Positions 17,440 through 26,755 of a stretch of DNA of 64,000 bases are shown piece after piece. The position numbers and the translations under genes were made by a program. Origin of the DNA: Iamia sp. SCSIO 61187 (GTDB lineage: Bacteria; Actinomycetota; Acidimicrobiia; Acidimicrobiales; Iamiaceae). The notes beneath the pieces were generated by a model that did no database searches, was not told where the DNA came from, and saw only the letters and a program-made list of their open reading frames with translations. Position 1 is the first letter of the stretch. Each line of letters begins with the position of its first letter. Location: positions 2,294,001-2,358,000 of the forward strand of contig NZ_CP050948.1 in the NCBI RefSeq assembly GCF_019443745.1, in the 5' to 3' direction.

Positions 17440-18956
17440 GCCCGCGCCGCGCCCTCTCCGTCGTGCTGGTCGTGGTGACCGTCCTGTCGGCCTCGGCGTG
17501 CAGCGTCTTCGGCGACCGCTCCCACGGCTACGAGCTGACCGCCCGCTTCGATCGGGCCGTGGGCCTGTACCCGGGGAGCAAGGTCCGGGTCATCGGGATC
17601 GACGTGGGCCGGGTGGTCTCCGTCGAGCCCGAGGGCGACGGCGTCACCGTCACCTTGGACATCGAGGACGACCAGGACCTGCCGGCCGACGCCACCGCCA
17701 CGATCGTCCCCCTCAGCCTGCTGGGGGAGCGCTACGTCCAGATCGGGCCCGCCTACACCGGTGGTCCCACGCTCGAGCCCGGCGCCGAGATCACCGACAC
17801 CCGGGTCCCGGCCGAGTTCGACGAGCTGCTCCGCGGCCTCCAGGACCTCACCGGGGCCATCGACCCGGACGCGGCGTCGGAGCTGGTCACCGAGATGGCC
17901 ACGCTCCTCGACGGCCAGGGCGAGGAGATCGCCTCGCTGCTGGAGGAGGGCGCCGGGGCGGTGGAGGTCGTGGCCGACAAGGCCACCGAGATCGGCGACA
18001 TCGTCGAGTCGATCGCCGGGCTCAGCGAGGCCCTCAAGGACCGCACCGGGTCCGTCGAGGAGCTGCTGCGCAACTACAACCTGCTGGCCGAGGTGCTGGT
18101 GGCGAACCGCGACGACCTCGACGCCACCATCACCCAGCTGGACCGGGCCGTGGTCGCCCTCACCGGGCTGCTGGAGCGCCACGGCCAGGAGCTGCCCGCC
18201 GACGTCGAGGTGCTGGCCCAGGCGGGCAGCACCCTCGAGATCAACATCGACCGGCTGCAGGCCACCCTCTCGGACACGGTGCGGCTCTTCGAGGCGGCCG
18301 AGCGGGCCTACAGCCCCGAGCGCCGCACCCTGCGGGTCAACAACCAGCTCAACTCGTCGCTCACCCAGGACCTCATCGCGTCCCGCCTGCGGGACCGGCT
18401 GGCGGGCATCTGCCGCCGCCTGGGCCTGGCCGAGTGCAGCGACCCCACCTCGGACTTCTTCGCCGGCATCACCGAGCTGCTGCCCGGGCTGCTCGACCCC
18501 GAGGCGCTGGCGGCGCGCCACGGCGAGCCGGCCCCGACGACCGCCCCGCCGCCGTCGACGAGCGCCCCCGCCGCCGACCAGCCCCCGGCCACCGTGCCAC
18601 CGGTCACCCTGCCCCCGCCGCCCGACCTCGACGAGCTGCTCCAACAGGTCCTGGACCGGATCGGCAGCCTCCTCGACGACGCCCAGCGGGACGTCCTGGC
18701 CGGCCTCGACGCCGGGCTGCTCGAGGCCATCCCCCGCCTCCGGGACCACCAGCTCGCCGCCCTCACCCGCCTCCGCCCCGAGCAGCTGGCCCAGCTCCAG
18801 GGCGTCGACCCGACGCAGCTGGGGGCGGCGATCGACGCCCTCCTCGCCCAGGACCCGGCGGCCCAGCTCGACCCGCTGCTGCCGGGGGCCGGCGGGACCG
18901 TGGACGGCCTGGTGGACGACCTGCTCAGCGCCCTCAGCGGGGAGGGGGGCCGATGA
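17436..18956 (+). CDS. Mce family protein, fourth of six (MceD position), possible lipoprotein
   Basis: 506 aa, the longest of the set. The N-terminal hydrophobic segment ends in SASAC (Cys near residue 24), a weak lipobox, so it may be lipid-anchored. The MCE domain follows (SKVRVIGIDVGRVVSVEPEG, LLGERYVQIGPAYTGG), then the needle helices. The C-terminal 160 residues are unusual: a Pro/Thr linker (about 360-395) leads to a Leu/Gln/Asp-rich helical module with repeated short units (LLEAIPRLRDHQLAALTRLRPEQLAQLQGVDPTQL). That extra domain is not part of standard Mce proteins I know. Confidence 0.87.
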   Translation: MSPRRALSVVLVVVTVLSASACSVFGDRSHGYELTARFDRAVGLYPGSKVRVIGIDVGRVVSVEPEGDGVTVTLDIEDDQDLPADATATIVPLSLLGERYVQIGPAYTGGPTLEPGAEITDTRVPAEFDELLRGLQDLTGAIDPDAASELVTEMATLLDGQGEEIASLLEEGAGAVEVVADKATEIGDIVESIAGLSEALKDRTGSVEELLRNYNLLAEVLVANRDDLDATITQLDRAVVALTGLLERHGQELPADVEVLAQAGSTLEINIDRLQATLSDTVRLFEAAERAYSPERRTLRVNNQLNSSLTQDLIASRLRDRLAGICRRLGLAECSDPTSDFFAGITELLPGLLDPEALAARHGEPAPTTAPPPSTSAPAADQPPATVPPVTLPPPPDLDELLQQVLDRIGSLLDDAQRDVLAGLDAGLLEAIPRLRDHQLAALTRLRPEQLAQLQGVDPTQLGAAIDALLAQDPAAQLDPLLPGAGGTVDGLVDDLLSALSGEGGR

Positions 18957-19930
18957 GGCGGCCGGTCGTCGGCCGGGTCGCGGCCGCCCTGGCCGTGGTG
19001 GCCGTCGCCCTCGCCGGCTGCTCGCGCGGCGACGACGGCCGCATCCAGGCGACCGCCGTGTTCGACGACGTGGCCGACCTGACCACCGGCGCGCCGGTGC
19101 AGATGTCCGACGTCCGCATCGGGCAGGTGACGAGCATCGAGCTGACCGACGACCACCGGGTGGAGGTGCGGGTCGCGGTCGACGAGGACGTCGCCGTCCC
19201 GGCCGAGGTCCAGGCCCGCCTCCGGCGCACGAGCGCCCTGGGCGAGAAGTTCGTCGAGCTCCGACCGCTGACCGACGACGAGGACGCGGCGCGGCTGGCC
19301 GACGGGGCGACCATCGACCAGGCCGTGGTCGTGCCCGACGTCGAGGACCTCGTGTCCTCGGGCACCGAGCTGTTCACCTCGATCAGCGCCTCGCAGCTGG
19401 CCGTGATCATCGAGGAGAGCGCCAACTCCGTCGAGGGGCGGGGACCCGACCTGGCGCTCCTCCTGACCCGCCTGGAGACCATCACCGAGGGCTACGCCGC
19501 CCGCACCGACACCATCACCCAGCTGATCGCCGACATCGGCCAGCTGGCGAGCGACGTCAGCCCCGAGGCCGAGGCCCACGCCGAGGCCCTGTCCCACCTG
19601 GCCGAGACGACCGAGATCCTCGACGAGACCTCGGCCGACTTCCTCGCCACCGTCCGCTCGCTGACCGCCCTGGCCGTCGAGGGGGCCGACCTCCTCGTCA
19701 CCCACTTCGACCGCATCGACCTGGGGCTGCGGGCCCTGCGCTCGGCGACCCGCGCCGTCGCCACCGAGCAGGCCGCCCTGGCCCGGGTCCTCCAGTTCCT
19801 GCCCGAGCACAACACCCGGGTGCCCACGATCCTGCAGGGCGACTTCGGCCAGGTCATCGGGGACATCATCATCTGCGGCCTCCCCGGCGGCGGCGAGATC
19901 GACGGCGACCGGCTCAACGACTGCGACTGA
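18953..19930 (+). CDS. Mce family lipoprotein, fifth of six (MceE/LprK position)
   Basis: 325 aa. Signal peptide with a good lipobox LAGC (Cys near residue 23), as expected for the MceE position, which is the lipoprotein member in mycobacteria. MCE domain about 32-110 (GAPVQMSDVRIGQVTSIELTDD, SALGEKFVELRPL), then helical needle region ending in a Cys pair (IICGLPGG...LNDCD). ATG start overlaps the previous stop (ATGA). Confidence 0.9.
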   Translation: MRRPVVGRVAAALAVVAVALAGCSRGDDGRIQATAVFDDVADLTTGAPVQMSDVRIGQVTSIELTDDHRVEVRVAVDEDVAVPAEVQARLRRTSALGEKFVELRPLTDDEDAARLADGATIDQAVVVPDVEDLVSSGTELFTSISASQLAVIIEESANSVEGRGPDLALLLTRLETITEGYAARTDTITQLIADIGQLASDVSPEAEAHAEALSHLAETTEILDETSADFLATVRSLTALAVEGADLLVTHFDRIDLGLRALRSATRAVATEQAALARVLQFLPEHNTRVPTILQGDFGQVIGDIIICGLPGGGEIDGDRLNDCD

Positions 19931-19933
19931 CCG

Positions 19934-21256
19934 ATGGACCGCCGACTCGTCATCAACCTCGTCACCTTCTTCGCCGTCGCCACCGGGATCATCGGCTACG
20001 GCTTCCTCAACCTGTTCGGCAACCCGTTCCTCGAGCCGGTGACGCTGGTGACCCGGATGCCCGAGACCGCCGGCCTCCGTCCCGGGTTCAGCGTGACCCT
20101 CGACGGCGTGGTCGTGGGCACCGTCGACCGGGTCGAGCTGGTCGAGGACGGCGTGGACATCACGATTGCCCTCGACGAGGGCCGGGAGGTCCCCGGCGAC
20201 GCCGAGGCCCGCATCGTGCGGGCCAGCGCCATCGGGGAGCAGCGCATCGACCTGTCGCCCACCCAGGGGGGCACCGCCCCGCCGTACCCCGACGGGTCGC
20301 GGGTGCCGGCCGCCGAGGACGCCGTGCCACCGAACGTCGAGGAGGTCATCACCACGGTCCAGGACCTGCTCCGGGCCATCCCCACCGAGGACCTCAACAC
20401 GGTGATCAGCGAGACCGCCACCGCCCTCCGCGGCCGGGCCGACGACATCCACTCGCTCGTCCGCTCCACCGAGATCATCACCACCGAGCTGCTCCGGCGC
20501 GACGACGACCTGCGAGCCCTGTTCGAGAACGCCCCGCCGGTGCTCGACGACCTGACCGAGTCCGGTGACGACATCCGTGCCGCCGTCGAGAACACCCGCC
20601 TGGTCACCGCCATCCTCGCCGACCGGCGCACCGACATCGTCGAGCTGCTCCGGGACGGGTCGACCCTGGCCGAGCTGGCCGACCCCATCCTCCTCGACAC
20701 CCGGGCCGACCTCCACTGCCTGGTGGGGTCGTTGGGCACCCTGGTGACCCAGCTCGACGGCGCCACCCTGGCCGACCTCGACCGGGGGCTGCAGCTGTCC
20801 GAGACCTTCTTCGGGATCATCGACGACGTCGCCGTCCAGGGTCACACCGAGGACGTCGGCCACGGGGGCGGCACCCGCGACGACCAGACCTGGCTGCGCA
20901 CCCAGCTCCTCCTGCCGCCGCCCGGGCCCCCCGGCCTCGCCTACGACCCCAAGGTGGCCACGCCGACGACCCGGCTGGGCGAGGCGTGCGACTCGCCCTT
21001 CGCCGGCGGGACCGGCGCCCCCCGCCAGCAGGACCCGGCCCCGGTCGAGGCCGGCGGCCGCATCGTGGATGCCAGCGGCCGGCCTGTCGACGGGGAGCTG
21101 GCCGCCCCGCCCGCCGACGGGGTGGGGGAGCAGGACCGCACGGCGCGCACGTCGAACCCACCGCTGATCCCCATCGTCGCCCTCGGCGTGGGCGGTGCGG
21201 TGCTCCTCTGGATCGCCGGCCCCCGCGCTCGCCGCCCCCGGAGGACCCGCACGTGA
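19934..21256 (+). CDS. Mce family protein, sixth of six (MceF position)
   Basis: 440 aa. Membrane anchor about 7-25, MCE domain about 35-115 (GFSVTLDGVVVGTVDRVELVED, ASAIGEQRIDLSPTQGG), needle helices, and a second membrane helix near the C-terminus (PPLIPIVALGVGGAVLLWIAG) followed by a basic tail. The second helix is less usual for Mce proteins and would tether both ends. The gene starts three bases after the previous stop. A Mam-like gene overlaps its stop. Confidence 0.88.
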   Translation: MDRRLVINLVTFFAVATGIIGYGFLNLFGNPFLEPVTLVTRMPETAGLRPGFSVTLDGVVVGTVDRVELVEDGVDITIALDEGREVPGDAEARIVRASAIGEQRIDLSPTQGGTAPPYPDGSRVPAAEDAVPPNVEEVITTVQDLLRAIPTEDLNTVISETATALRGRADDIHSLVRSTEIITTELLRRDDDLRALFENAPPVLDDLTESGDDIRAAVENTRLVTAILADRRTDIVELLRDGSTLAELADPILLDTRADLHCLVGSLGTLVTQLDGATLADLDRGLQLSETFFGIIDDVAVQGHTEDVGHGGGTRDDQTWLRTQLLLPPPGPPGLAYDPKVATPTTRLGEACDSPFAGGTGAPRQQDPAPVEAGGRIVDASGRPVDGELAAPPADGVGEQDRTARTSNPPLIPIVALGVGGAVLLWIAGPRARRPRRTRT

Positions 21257-22065
21257 GCCCCACCACCACCCCGGACGCCCGCCCTGGGACCCGCCGCCAG
21301 GCGCGGGCCGCGGCCCGCCGCCCGGATTCGACCCCCGCCGCCCCCGAGGCCGGGGCCACCGAGGCCGGGGCCCCCGAGGCCGGGGACGGTCCCGATCGCA
21401 CCTCGCCGTCCTCGCCCGGGGCACCGCGGCGGGGCGCCGCCGCTCCGGCCCGATCCCGGGCGGCGGCCCGCCCCGTCCCGTCGGTGGCGACCGTCTGGAA
21501 GGTGCTGGCCGTCCTCGGGGTCCTGGGCACCATCGGCTTCGGGCTGGCGTGGCGGGCGGCCGACTCCCGGGCGGCCACCGAGGACGGGCTCGCCCCGGAG
21601 GTGGTCGAGATGCGCACCGAGGCGCGGGAGTTCGGCATCGCCCTGACGAACTTCGACGCCGCGACCATCGACGCCGACTTCGACCGGATCCTCGACTTCG
21701 CGACCGGCGACTTCGCCGAGGAGGCCGACCGCTTCTACGACGAGGAGATCCGGGCCCAGCTGCGCGACGCCCAGGCCACCAGTCGCAGCGAGATCCGTGA
21801 CATCTACGTGCAGGGCTTCTCGGGGGACCGGGGCGTCGTGTTCTTCGTCGCCGACCAGACGGTGGCCAACAACCGCAGCCCCCAGCCCATCACCGACACC
21901 CTCCGGGTCGAGCTGACCATGGTGCGGGTCGACGGCGAGTGGAAGGTGCAGACGGTCGAGGTCCTCGACGCCCCGCCGGGAGCCCAGCTGCAGGGCGCCG
22001 ACCTCGGGGCGGAGGGCGGGGCGGGCGGCGAGCCCCCCGCTCCCACCACCACCGCTCCGGGCTGA
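21253..22065 (+). CDS. Mce-associated membrane (Mam-like) protein
   Basis: 270 aa. A disordered Pro/Ala/Arg cytoplasmic region (1-76), one membrane helix (about 80-101), then an extracytoplasmic alpha/beta domain of about 120 residues with an NTF2/Mam-like pattern (FGIALTNFDAATIDADFDRILDFATGDF ... VVFFVADQTVANN ... VELTMVRVDGEWKVQTVEVLDAP). Mam proteins stabilise Mce complexes in mycobacteria. GTG start overlaps the sixth mce stop (GTGA), closing the operon. Fold assignment rests on pattern and context rather than a clear motif. Confidence 0.8.
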   Translation: MSPTTTPDARPGTRRQARAAARRPDSTPAAPEAGATEAGAPEAGDGPDRTSPSSPGAPRRGAAAPARSRAAARPVPSVATVWKVLAVLGVLGTIGFGLAWRAADSRAATEDGLAPEVVEMRTEAREFGIALTNFDAATIDADFDRILDFATGDFAEEADRFYDEEIRAQLRDAQATSRSEIRDIYVQGFSGDRGVVFFVADQTVANNRSPQPITDTLRVELTMVRVDGEWKVQTVEVLDAPPGAQLQGADLGAEGGAGGEPPAPTTTAPG

Positions 22066-22121
22066 TCGTCGGCTCCGGCCCGGCATGACGGACGCCACGT
22101 CCGGCCGGGGCTCCGGGTGCG

Positions 22122-22149
22122 TTGCATCGGGGTGGGCGCGGCCTATGAT
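22122..22149 (+). promoter_or_regulatory. Promoter of the DUF4193-type gene
   Basis: TTGCAT (22122-22127), 16-base spacer, TATGAT (22144-22149). This is the best -35/-10 pair in the window. A transcript would have a leader of about 35 bases containing the GAAGGA ribosome binding site. Confidence 0.6.
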
Positions 22150-22191
22150 CCGCCGCGATCGCCGACCACCACCCGGCTCCCGAAGGAACCC

Positions 22192-22667
<476 letters not shown>

Positions 22668-22671
<4 letters not shown>

Positions 22672-23216
22672 CCGACGAGCGCAAGGACGCGGTGGAGGCC
22701 GCCCTCGACCTCCTGGTGTACGCCCCGCTGGGGTTCGCCCTCGAGGCGCGGGGCCTGCTCCCCAAGTTCGTCGAGCGGGGCAAGAACCAGGTCACCATGG
22801 CCAAGATGGTCGGCCAGTTCGCCGTCCAGCAGGGCCAGGTCGAGGCGAACAAGCGCCTCGGGCCCGTCCAGGAGCAGGTCGAGGCCGTCCTGGCCGACCT
22901 GGGCCTGGTGCCCCGCGGCACCGCCGCCCCGTCGTCCTCGGCGCCGCCGCCGGCCCCGGCCGACGATCGCGCCCCCTCGGCCGACGTGGCCCCCGTCGTC
23001 GAGCTGGTGCCCGAGCCCGAGCCCGAGGCCGACGAGGTCCCGCTCGACCCCACCGCCCTCGCCATCCCCGACTACGACAGCCTGGCTGCCAGCCAGGTCG
23101 TGCCCCGGCTCCGGGCCCTCGAGCCCGAGGAGCTGGAGGCGGTGCGGGCCTACGAGTCCGCCGGTCGGGGGCGCAAGACCATCCTGAACCGCATCACCCA
23201 GCTCCAGAACGGCTAG
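22668..23216 (+). CDS. Putative lipid-droplet-type / DUF8129-like helical protein
   Basis: 182 aa. The N-terminal half is an amphipathic helical segment (ALDLLVYAPLGFALEARGLLPKFVERGKNQVTMAKMVGQFAVQQGQ), the middle is Pro/Ala linker, and the C-terminal 50 residues carry the pattern AIPDYDSLAASQVVPRLRALEPEELEAVRAYESAGRGRKTILNRI, which I recall from actinobacterial lipid-droplet-associated or DUF8129 proteins. Membrane-surface attachment is therefore plausible. GTG start overlaps the DUF4193 gene stop. Naming is from memory of the pattern and should be read with that in mind. Confidence 0.65.
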
Positions 23217-23220
23217 GCCC

Positions 23221-23706
23221 GTGGAAGAGGTCCGGGTCGCCACCGAGGCCGACCTCGATGAGCTGGTCCGTCTGGCCGTCCTCGCGCGCGACGAGCTGGG
23301 GGTGGAGCGGGGCGGGCTCATGTGGCAGCTCCTGCACGGCCGGCCCGAGCCCCTCCCGGCGACCTTCGCCGCCGACCTGGCCGAGGCGGCCAGCGACAGC
23401 GGGGTCGTCCTCCTCGGGCTGTTCGCCGGGGTGCCGGCTGGCTACGCCCACGCCCACCGCGAGCAGCTGGGGGACGGGACCGCCATCGCCGTCGTCAGCG
23501 ACGTCTACGTCGAGGCCGGGTTCCGGGCCGTCGGCCTCGGCGGGGCGCTCATGGAGGAGCTGATGGCGTGGGCCACGGCCCACGGCTGCCGGGGCATCGA
23601 CGCCCTCGTGCTGCCGGGCATGCGCAACAGCAAGAACTACTTCGAGCGCTTCGGGCTCACCGCCCGGGCGATCCTGGTGCACAAGGACCTGGGCGGGGCC
23701 CCGTGA
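23221..23706 (+). CDS. GNAT-family N-acetyltransferase
   Basis: 161 aa single-domain GNAT. The acetyl-CoA binding motif A is [24 protein letters not shown] (about 97-120), with R-x-x-G-L-G-G, followed by a motif B-like [11 protein letters not shown]. The acceptor is unknown. GTG start at 23221, four bases after the previous stop; its stop overlaps the Nudix start (GTGA at 23703-23706), so it belongs to the run that began with the DUF4193-type gene. Confidence 0.85.
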   Translation: MEEVRVATEADLDELVRLAVLARDELGVERGGLMWQLLHGRPEPLPATFAADLAEAASDSGVVLLGLFAGVPAGYAHAHREQLGDGTAIAVVSDVYVEAGFRAVGLGGALMEELMAWATAHGCRGIDALVLPGMRNSKNYFERFGLTARAILVHKDLGGAP

Positions 23707-24113
23707 GCCCGGCCCTCCCCGTCCTGGGCGTGTCCGCCGTCGTGACCGACGGGGACGACCTCCTGCTCGTCCAGCGCGGCACGGAGCCCTACAGGGGCCT
23801 GTGGGCGCTCCCGGGCGGCCACGTCGAGGTGGGCGAGACCCTCGCCGAGGCCGTGACCCGCGAGCTGTTCGAGGAGACGGGGCTCGAGGGCGCCTGCGGC
23901 GAGCTGCTGGCGGCGCGGGAGGACCTGGGCGAGGGCGGGCACTACGTCGTGCTGGTCCACCGGGCCCACCTGATGGAGCGGGGCGAGGTGGTCGCCGGCG
24001 ACGACGCCCGGGCGGCCCGGTGGGTGCCGCGGGGCGACGTCGCCGAGCAGGTGCTGGTGCCGGGCCTGGCCGAGCTCCTCAGCGAGCACGGCATCATCCC
24101 GACCATCGCCTGA
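23703..24113 (+). CDS. Nudix hydrolase
   Basis: 136 aa Nudix-domain protein. The Nudix box [24 protein letters not shown] fits G-x5-E-x7-R-E-U-x-E-E-x-G-U, with the metal-binding Glu residues in place. The [13 protein letters not shown] start of the box and the single domain suggest an ADP-ribose or nucleotide-sugar type substrate, not proven. The GTG start overlaps the GNAT stop. A convergent hairpin separates it from the crotonase gene. Confidence 0.9.
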   Translation: MSPALPVLGVSAVVTDGDDLLLVQRGTEPYRGLWALPGGHVEVGETLAEAVTRELFEETGLEGACGELLAAREDLGEGGHYVVLVHRAHLMERGEVVAGDDARAARWVPRGDVAEQVLVPGLAELLSEHGIIPTIA

Positions 24114-24128
24114 GGGCTGCTGGCCCAC

Positions 24129-24159
24129 GTCCTCCGACCCCGCCCGAGGGTCGGACGAC
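24129..24159. terminator. Bidirectional terminator hairpin
   Basis: Core arms CCGACCC (24134-24140) and GGGTCGG (24148-24154) with outer GTC/GAC pairing, between the convergent Nudix and crotonase genes. Confidence 0.6.
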
Positions 24160-24181
24160 GTGCTGCGCAGGGCGGTCCGCC

Positions 24182-24955
24182 CTACCGGCCCTTCCAGACG
24201 GGGTCGCGCTTCTCGGCGAAGGCGGTCAGGCCCTCGCTGAAGTCCTCGGTGCCGAACATCTTCATGATCCCCTCGCCGGACATCTTCCAGCCGACCTCGT
24301 CGGGCTGGTCGGTGGCCTCGATCACGATCTTGCGGCTCTCGGCCACAGCCAGGGGGGCGGCGGTGCAGACCTGGGCGGCCAGCTCCTGGGCCCGGGCCAG
24401 CGCCCCGCCCTCGGGGGCCAGGTGGTTCACCAGGCCGAAGTGGTGGGCCCGCTCGGCCGGGAAGTCGAGGCGGCCGGTGAGGGCCAGCTCCATGGCGATG
24501 TTGCGGGGGATCTTGCGGGGCAGGCGGAACAGACCGCCGGCGGCGGCGACCAGGTTGCGCTTGACCTCGGGGATGCCGAACACGGCGGTCTCGGAGGCGA
24601 CGACCATGTCGCAGGCCAGGACGATCTCGGTGCCCCCGGCCAGGGCCGGACCGTCGACGGCGGCGATCACCGGCTTGGTGCGCTCGCGCTGGACGAACCC
24701 GGCGAAGCCGCCGCGGGCCGTCGACATGCCGCCGGGGTCGGTGGCCATCTGCTTGAGGTCGGCCCCGGCGCAGAAGATCCAGCCCTTGTCGGTCTGGCCG
24801 CCGGTGACGATCCCCACCCAGGCGTCGGGGTCCTCCTCCAGCTTGTCGATGGCCGCCTCCATGCCCTGGGCGACGGCGGTGTTGACCGCGTTGCGGGCTT
24901 CGGGGCGCTTGATGGTGATGACGGCGACGTGGCCATCCAGCTCGTACTCGACCAT
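24182..24955 (-). CDS. Enoyl-CoA hydratase/isomerase (crotonase) family protein
   Basis: 257 aa crotonase. Oxyanion-hole and active-site segments are visible: FCAGADLKQM, DGPALAGGTEIVLACD (Glu in GGTE), and VFGIPEVKRNLVAAAGG, ending with the family C-terminal helix EGLTAFAEKRDPVW. It should act on a CoA thioester in fatty-acid or related degradation. I chose the ATG at 24955 because a TATGGT box lies exactly seven bases upstream; the in-frame ATG at 24967 lies inside that box. Isolated gene, transcribed opposite the Nudix run. Confidence 0.9.
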   Translation of the reverse strand: MVEYELDGHVAVITIKRPEARNAVNTAVAQGMEAAIDKLEEDPDAWVGIVTGGQTDKGWIFCAGADLKQMATDPGGMSTARGGFAGFVQRERTKPVIAAVDGPALAGGTEIVLACDMVVASETAVFGIPEVKRNLVAAAGGLFRLPRKIPRNIAMELALTGRLDFPAERAHHFGLVNHLAPEGGALARAQELAAQVCTAAPLAVAESRKIVIEATDQPDEVGWKMSGEGIMKMFGTEDFSEGLTAFAEKRDPVWKGR

Positions 24956-24962
24956 GGCCGGG

Positions 24963-24968
24963 ACCATA
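24963..24968 (-). promoter_or_regulatory. -10 box for the crotonase gene, leaderless-type
   Basis: TATGGT on the minus strand, seven bases before the ATG at 24955. It decides the start over the ATG at 24967. Confidence 0.6.
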
Positions 24969-25060
24969 GACGGCCCGGCGCCCCGCTCCTAGACCGAGCG
25001 GTCAAGAGCCCGCTCCTGGCCCGGTGGCGGCGCGGGGCGCGCCGGAGGTGTCGGAAGGGG

Positions 25061-26656
25061 TCAGCCCTCGGAGCCCTCGGGGCCGGCCGCCTCGTCCTCG
25101 GCGGCGGGGGCCTCGACCGCCGGCGGGGCGGTCTCGGGCGCCGTGGCCTCGGAGGCCTCGGCGGCCACGTCGGCCGCGCCCACGGGGGCGGACTGCTCCG
25201 GGGTCGCCGCCGGCGGGGGCGGGGGGACCGGCTTGTTGCCCTGGGGCGAGCGGGCGCCCTCGCGAGGCCCACCACCCTTGCCGCCACCGCGCGGGGCGCC
25301 GGCGCCGGGACCGCCCTTGCCGCGCGGCGGGCCACCCCGACGGGGGCGACGGGGCGCGGCGGTGGGCTCGACGCCGAAGGCCTGGGCGACCAGCGGCACC
25401 CGCTCGCCGAACCCGGCCACGGTGGCCTTGAGCTCGTCGCTGGGCTCGGCCGGGATCGACGCCGGGGCGACCCGGGCGTGGATGGGGGAGAGGGACAGGG
25501 CGTCGAGCACCGTCTCCCACCGGTCGGCGAAGGTGTCGGCGGTGAGGGCGGCGGTGGCGCTCTCGATCATCCGGGTCGCCAGGTCGGGGGGCAGCGGGGC
25601 GCCGGCCTTGGGCGGGCGGGAGCTGACCCGCAGGGCGCGCACGACGCGGCCGTCGTCGAGCAGGCCGACCATCTCGGCCAGCCAGGCGGCGTGGTCGGCC
25701 TCGACGCGGCGCTCGAGGCCCTCGCGCAGCTGGGCGGCCAGGGCCTTGGCCTCGTCGTCCTTGGCCGCCGAGTCGGCCGCCACGACCACCGTGCGCAGGT
25801 CGCGCAGGTCGAGCTCGTCGATGTCGGCCAGGGCGGCGTCGGCCCGGTCCCGCCACTCGGCGGCGCGGAGGCGGGGGAGGAGACGCTCGGCGAGGGCCTC
25901 CAGCTGGGTGGGGTCGACCTCGGGGCGGCCCTCGGCCCGGGCCTGCTGGTTCTGCTTCTCGACGGCCTGGCGGACGGCGGGGATGCCGCCCTTGAGGACC
26001 TCGTCGGCGATGGGGCGCTCGTGGGCCTCGAGCGTGTCGAGGACGGCGCGCCGGTGGGTGCGCTGGGCTCGCAGCCGCTTGGGGCGCGGCTTCTCGTCGA
26101 CGGGACGGCGCGGACGGTCGGTCCGCGGGCCCCGGCCGGATCCGGCGCCCTCGCGGCGCGGCCCCCGGTCACCCGGGCCGCCGCGGCTGTCGTCGCGAGG
26201 GTGGCGGGCCCCGCGCTCGCCGCCGGGTCGATCGCCGCCCGGGCGTCCGTCGCGGCCGCCGGGCCGATCACCCCGCCCGCGGCCGGGACCACCGGAGCGG
26301 CCGTCGCGGCCGCGGCCGCCGCCCCGGCCGCCGCGGCGATCGTCGTCGCGGTCGCGGCGGCCCCGCTTGCCGACCAGCTTGCTGGTGACCAGCTCGTCGT
26401 CGGTCAGCTCCCGCCCGAGCAGCTCGAGGCGCTCGGGCTCCTTGCGGGCCTTGGTCTTGGGGGGGAGGACGGCGGTGATCTCGGTCCCGTCGAGCCCGAT
26501 CTCGACCTCGACCCGCAAGACGTCGCCGGCGGTCGGGCTGCCGGGCAGCTTGGCCGCCTCGACCACCCCCTTGGGCTCGCGCGCTCCAGCGGCGCGCCAG
26601 GTCCAGGTCCCGTCGTCGCGGGCGCTCGTCAGCTCGATCTCGATCCGGCGGGCCAT
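25061..26656 (-). CDS. Large RGG/RGD-rich protein, function unknown
   Basis: 531 aa. Residues about 1-90 form a beta-rich globular part (MARRIEIELTSARDDGTWTWRAAG, then RVEVEIGLDGTEITAVLPPK). Residues about 95-195 are an Arg/Gly/Asp-rich disordered region with many RGG, GRGRGD and GGRDG units, as in RNA-binding proteins. Residues about 200-420 are helical (TLEAHERPIADEVLKGGIPAVRQAVEKQNQQARAEGRPEV and following). The C-terminus is again Gly/Arg/Pro-rich, then Ala/Glu-rich. RNA binding or condensate formation is a reasonable inference from the RGG region, but I recognise no named family. A TACGGT box lies nine bases before the ATG. Confidence 0.8.
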   Translation of the reverse strand: MARRIEIELTSARDDGTWTWRAAGAREPKGVVEAAKLPGSPTAGDVLRVEVEIGLDGTEITAVLPPKTKARKEPERLELLGRELTDDELVTSKLVGKRGRRDRDDDRRGGRGGGRGRDGRSGGPGRGRGDRPGGRDGRPGGDRPGGERGARHPRDDSRGGPGDRGPRREGAGSGRGPRTDRPRRPVDEKPRPKRLRAQRTHRRAVLDTLEAHERPIADEVLKGGIPAVRQAVEKQNQQARAEGRPEVDPTQLEALAERLLPRLRAAEWRDRADAALADIDELDLRDLRTVVVAADSAAKDDEAKALAAQLREGLERRVEADHAAWLAEMVGLLDDGRVVRALRVSSRPPKAGAPLPPDLATRMIESATAALTADTFADRWETVLDALSLSPIHARVAPASIPAEPSDELKATVAGFGERVPLVAQAFGVEPTAAPRRPRRGGPPRGKGGPGAGAPRGGGKGGGPREGARSPQGNKPVPPPPPAATPEQSAPVGAADVAAEASEATAPETAPPAVEAPAAEDEAAGPEGSEG

Positions 26657-26665
26657 AGGCGGGCC

Positions 26666-26671
26666 ACCGTA
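26666..26671 (-). promoter_or_regulatory. -10 box for the RGG-protein gene
   Basis: TACGGT on the minus strand, nine bases before the ATG at 26656; no Shine-Dalgarno sequence intervenes. Confidence 0.5.
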
Positions 26672-26755
26672 CTCGTCGCCCCCTCCAGCAACGCAGGCCG
26701 ATCCGCGGTCTCCGCCGTCAAGGGCGGTGCGACCAGGCGCGGCGCGGTGCGGGCC

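Noticed and set aside
18308-21424. Very long minus-strand reading frame (about 1,000 codons) across the mce genes
   Set aside because: Composition is Gly/Arg/Asp/Val-biased with no domains; it is a shadow of the mce genes in GC-rich DNA.
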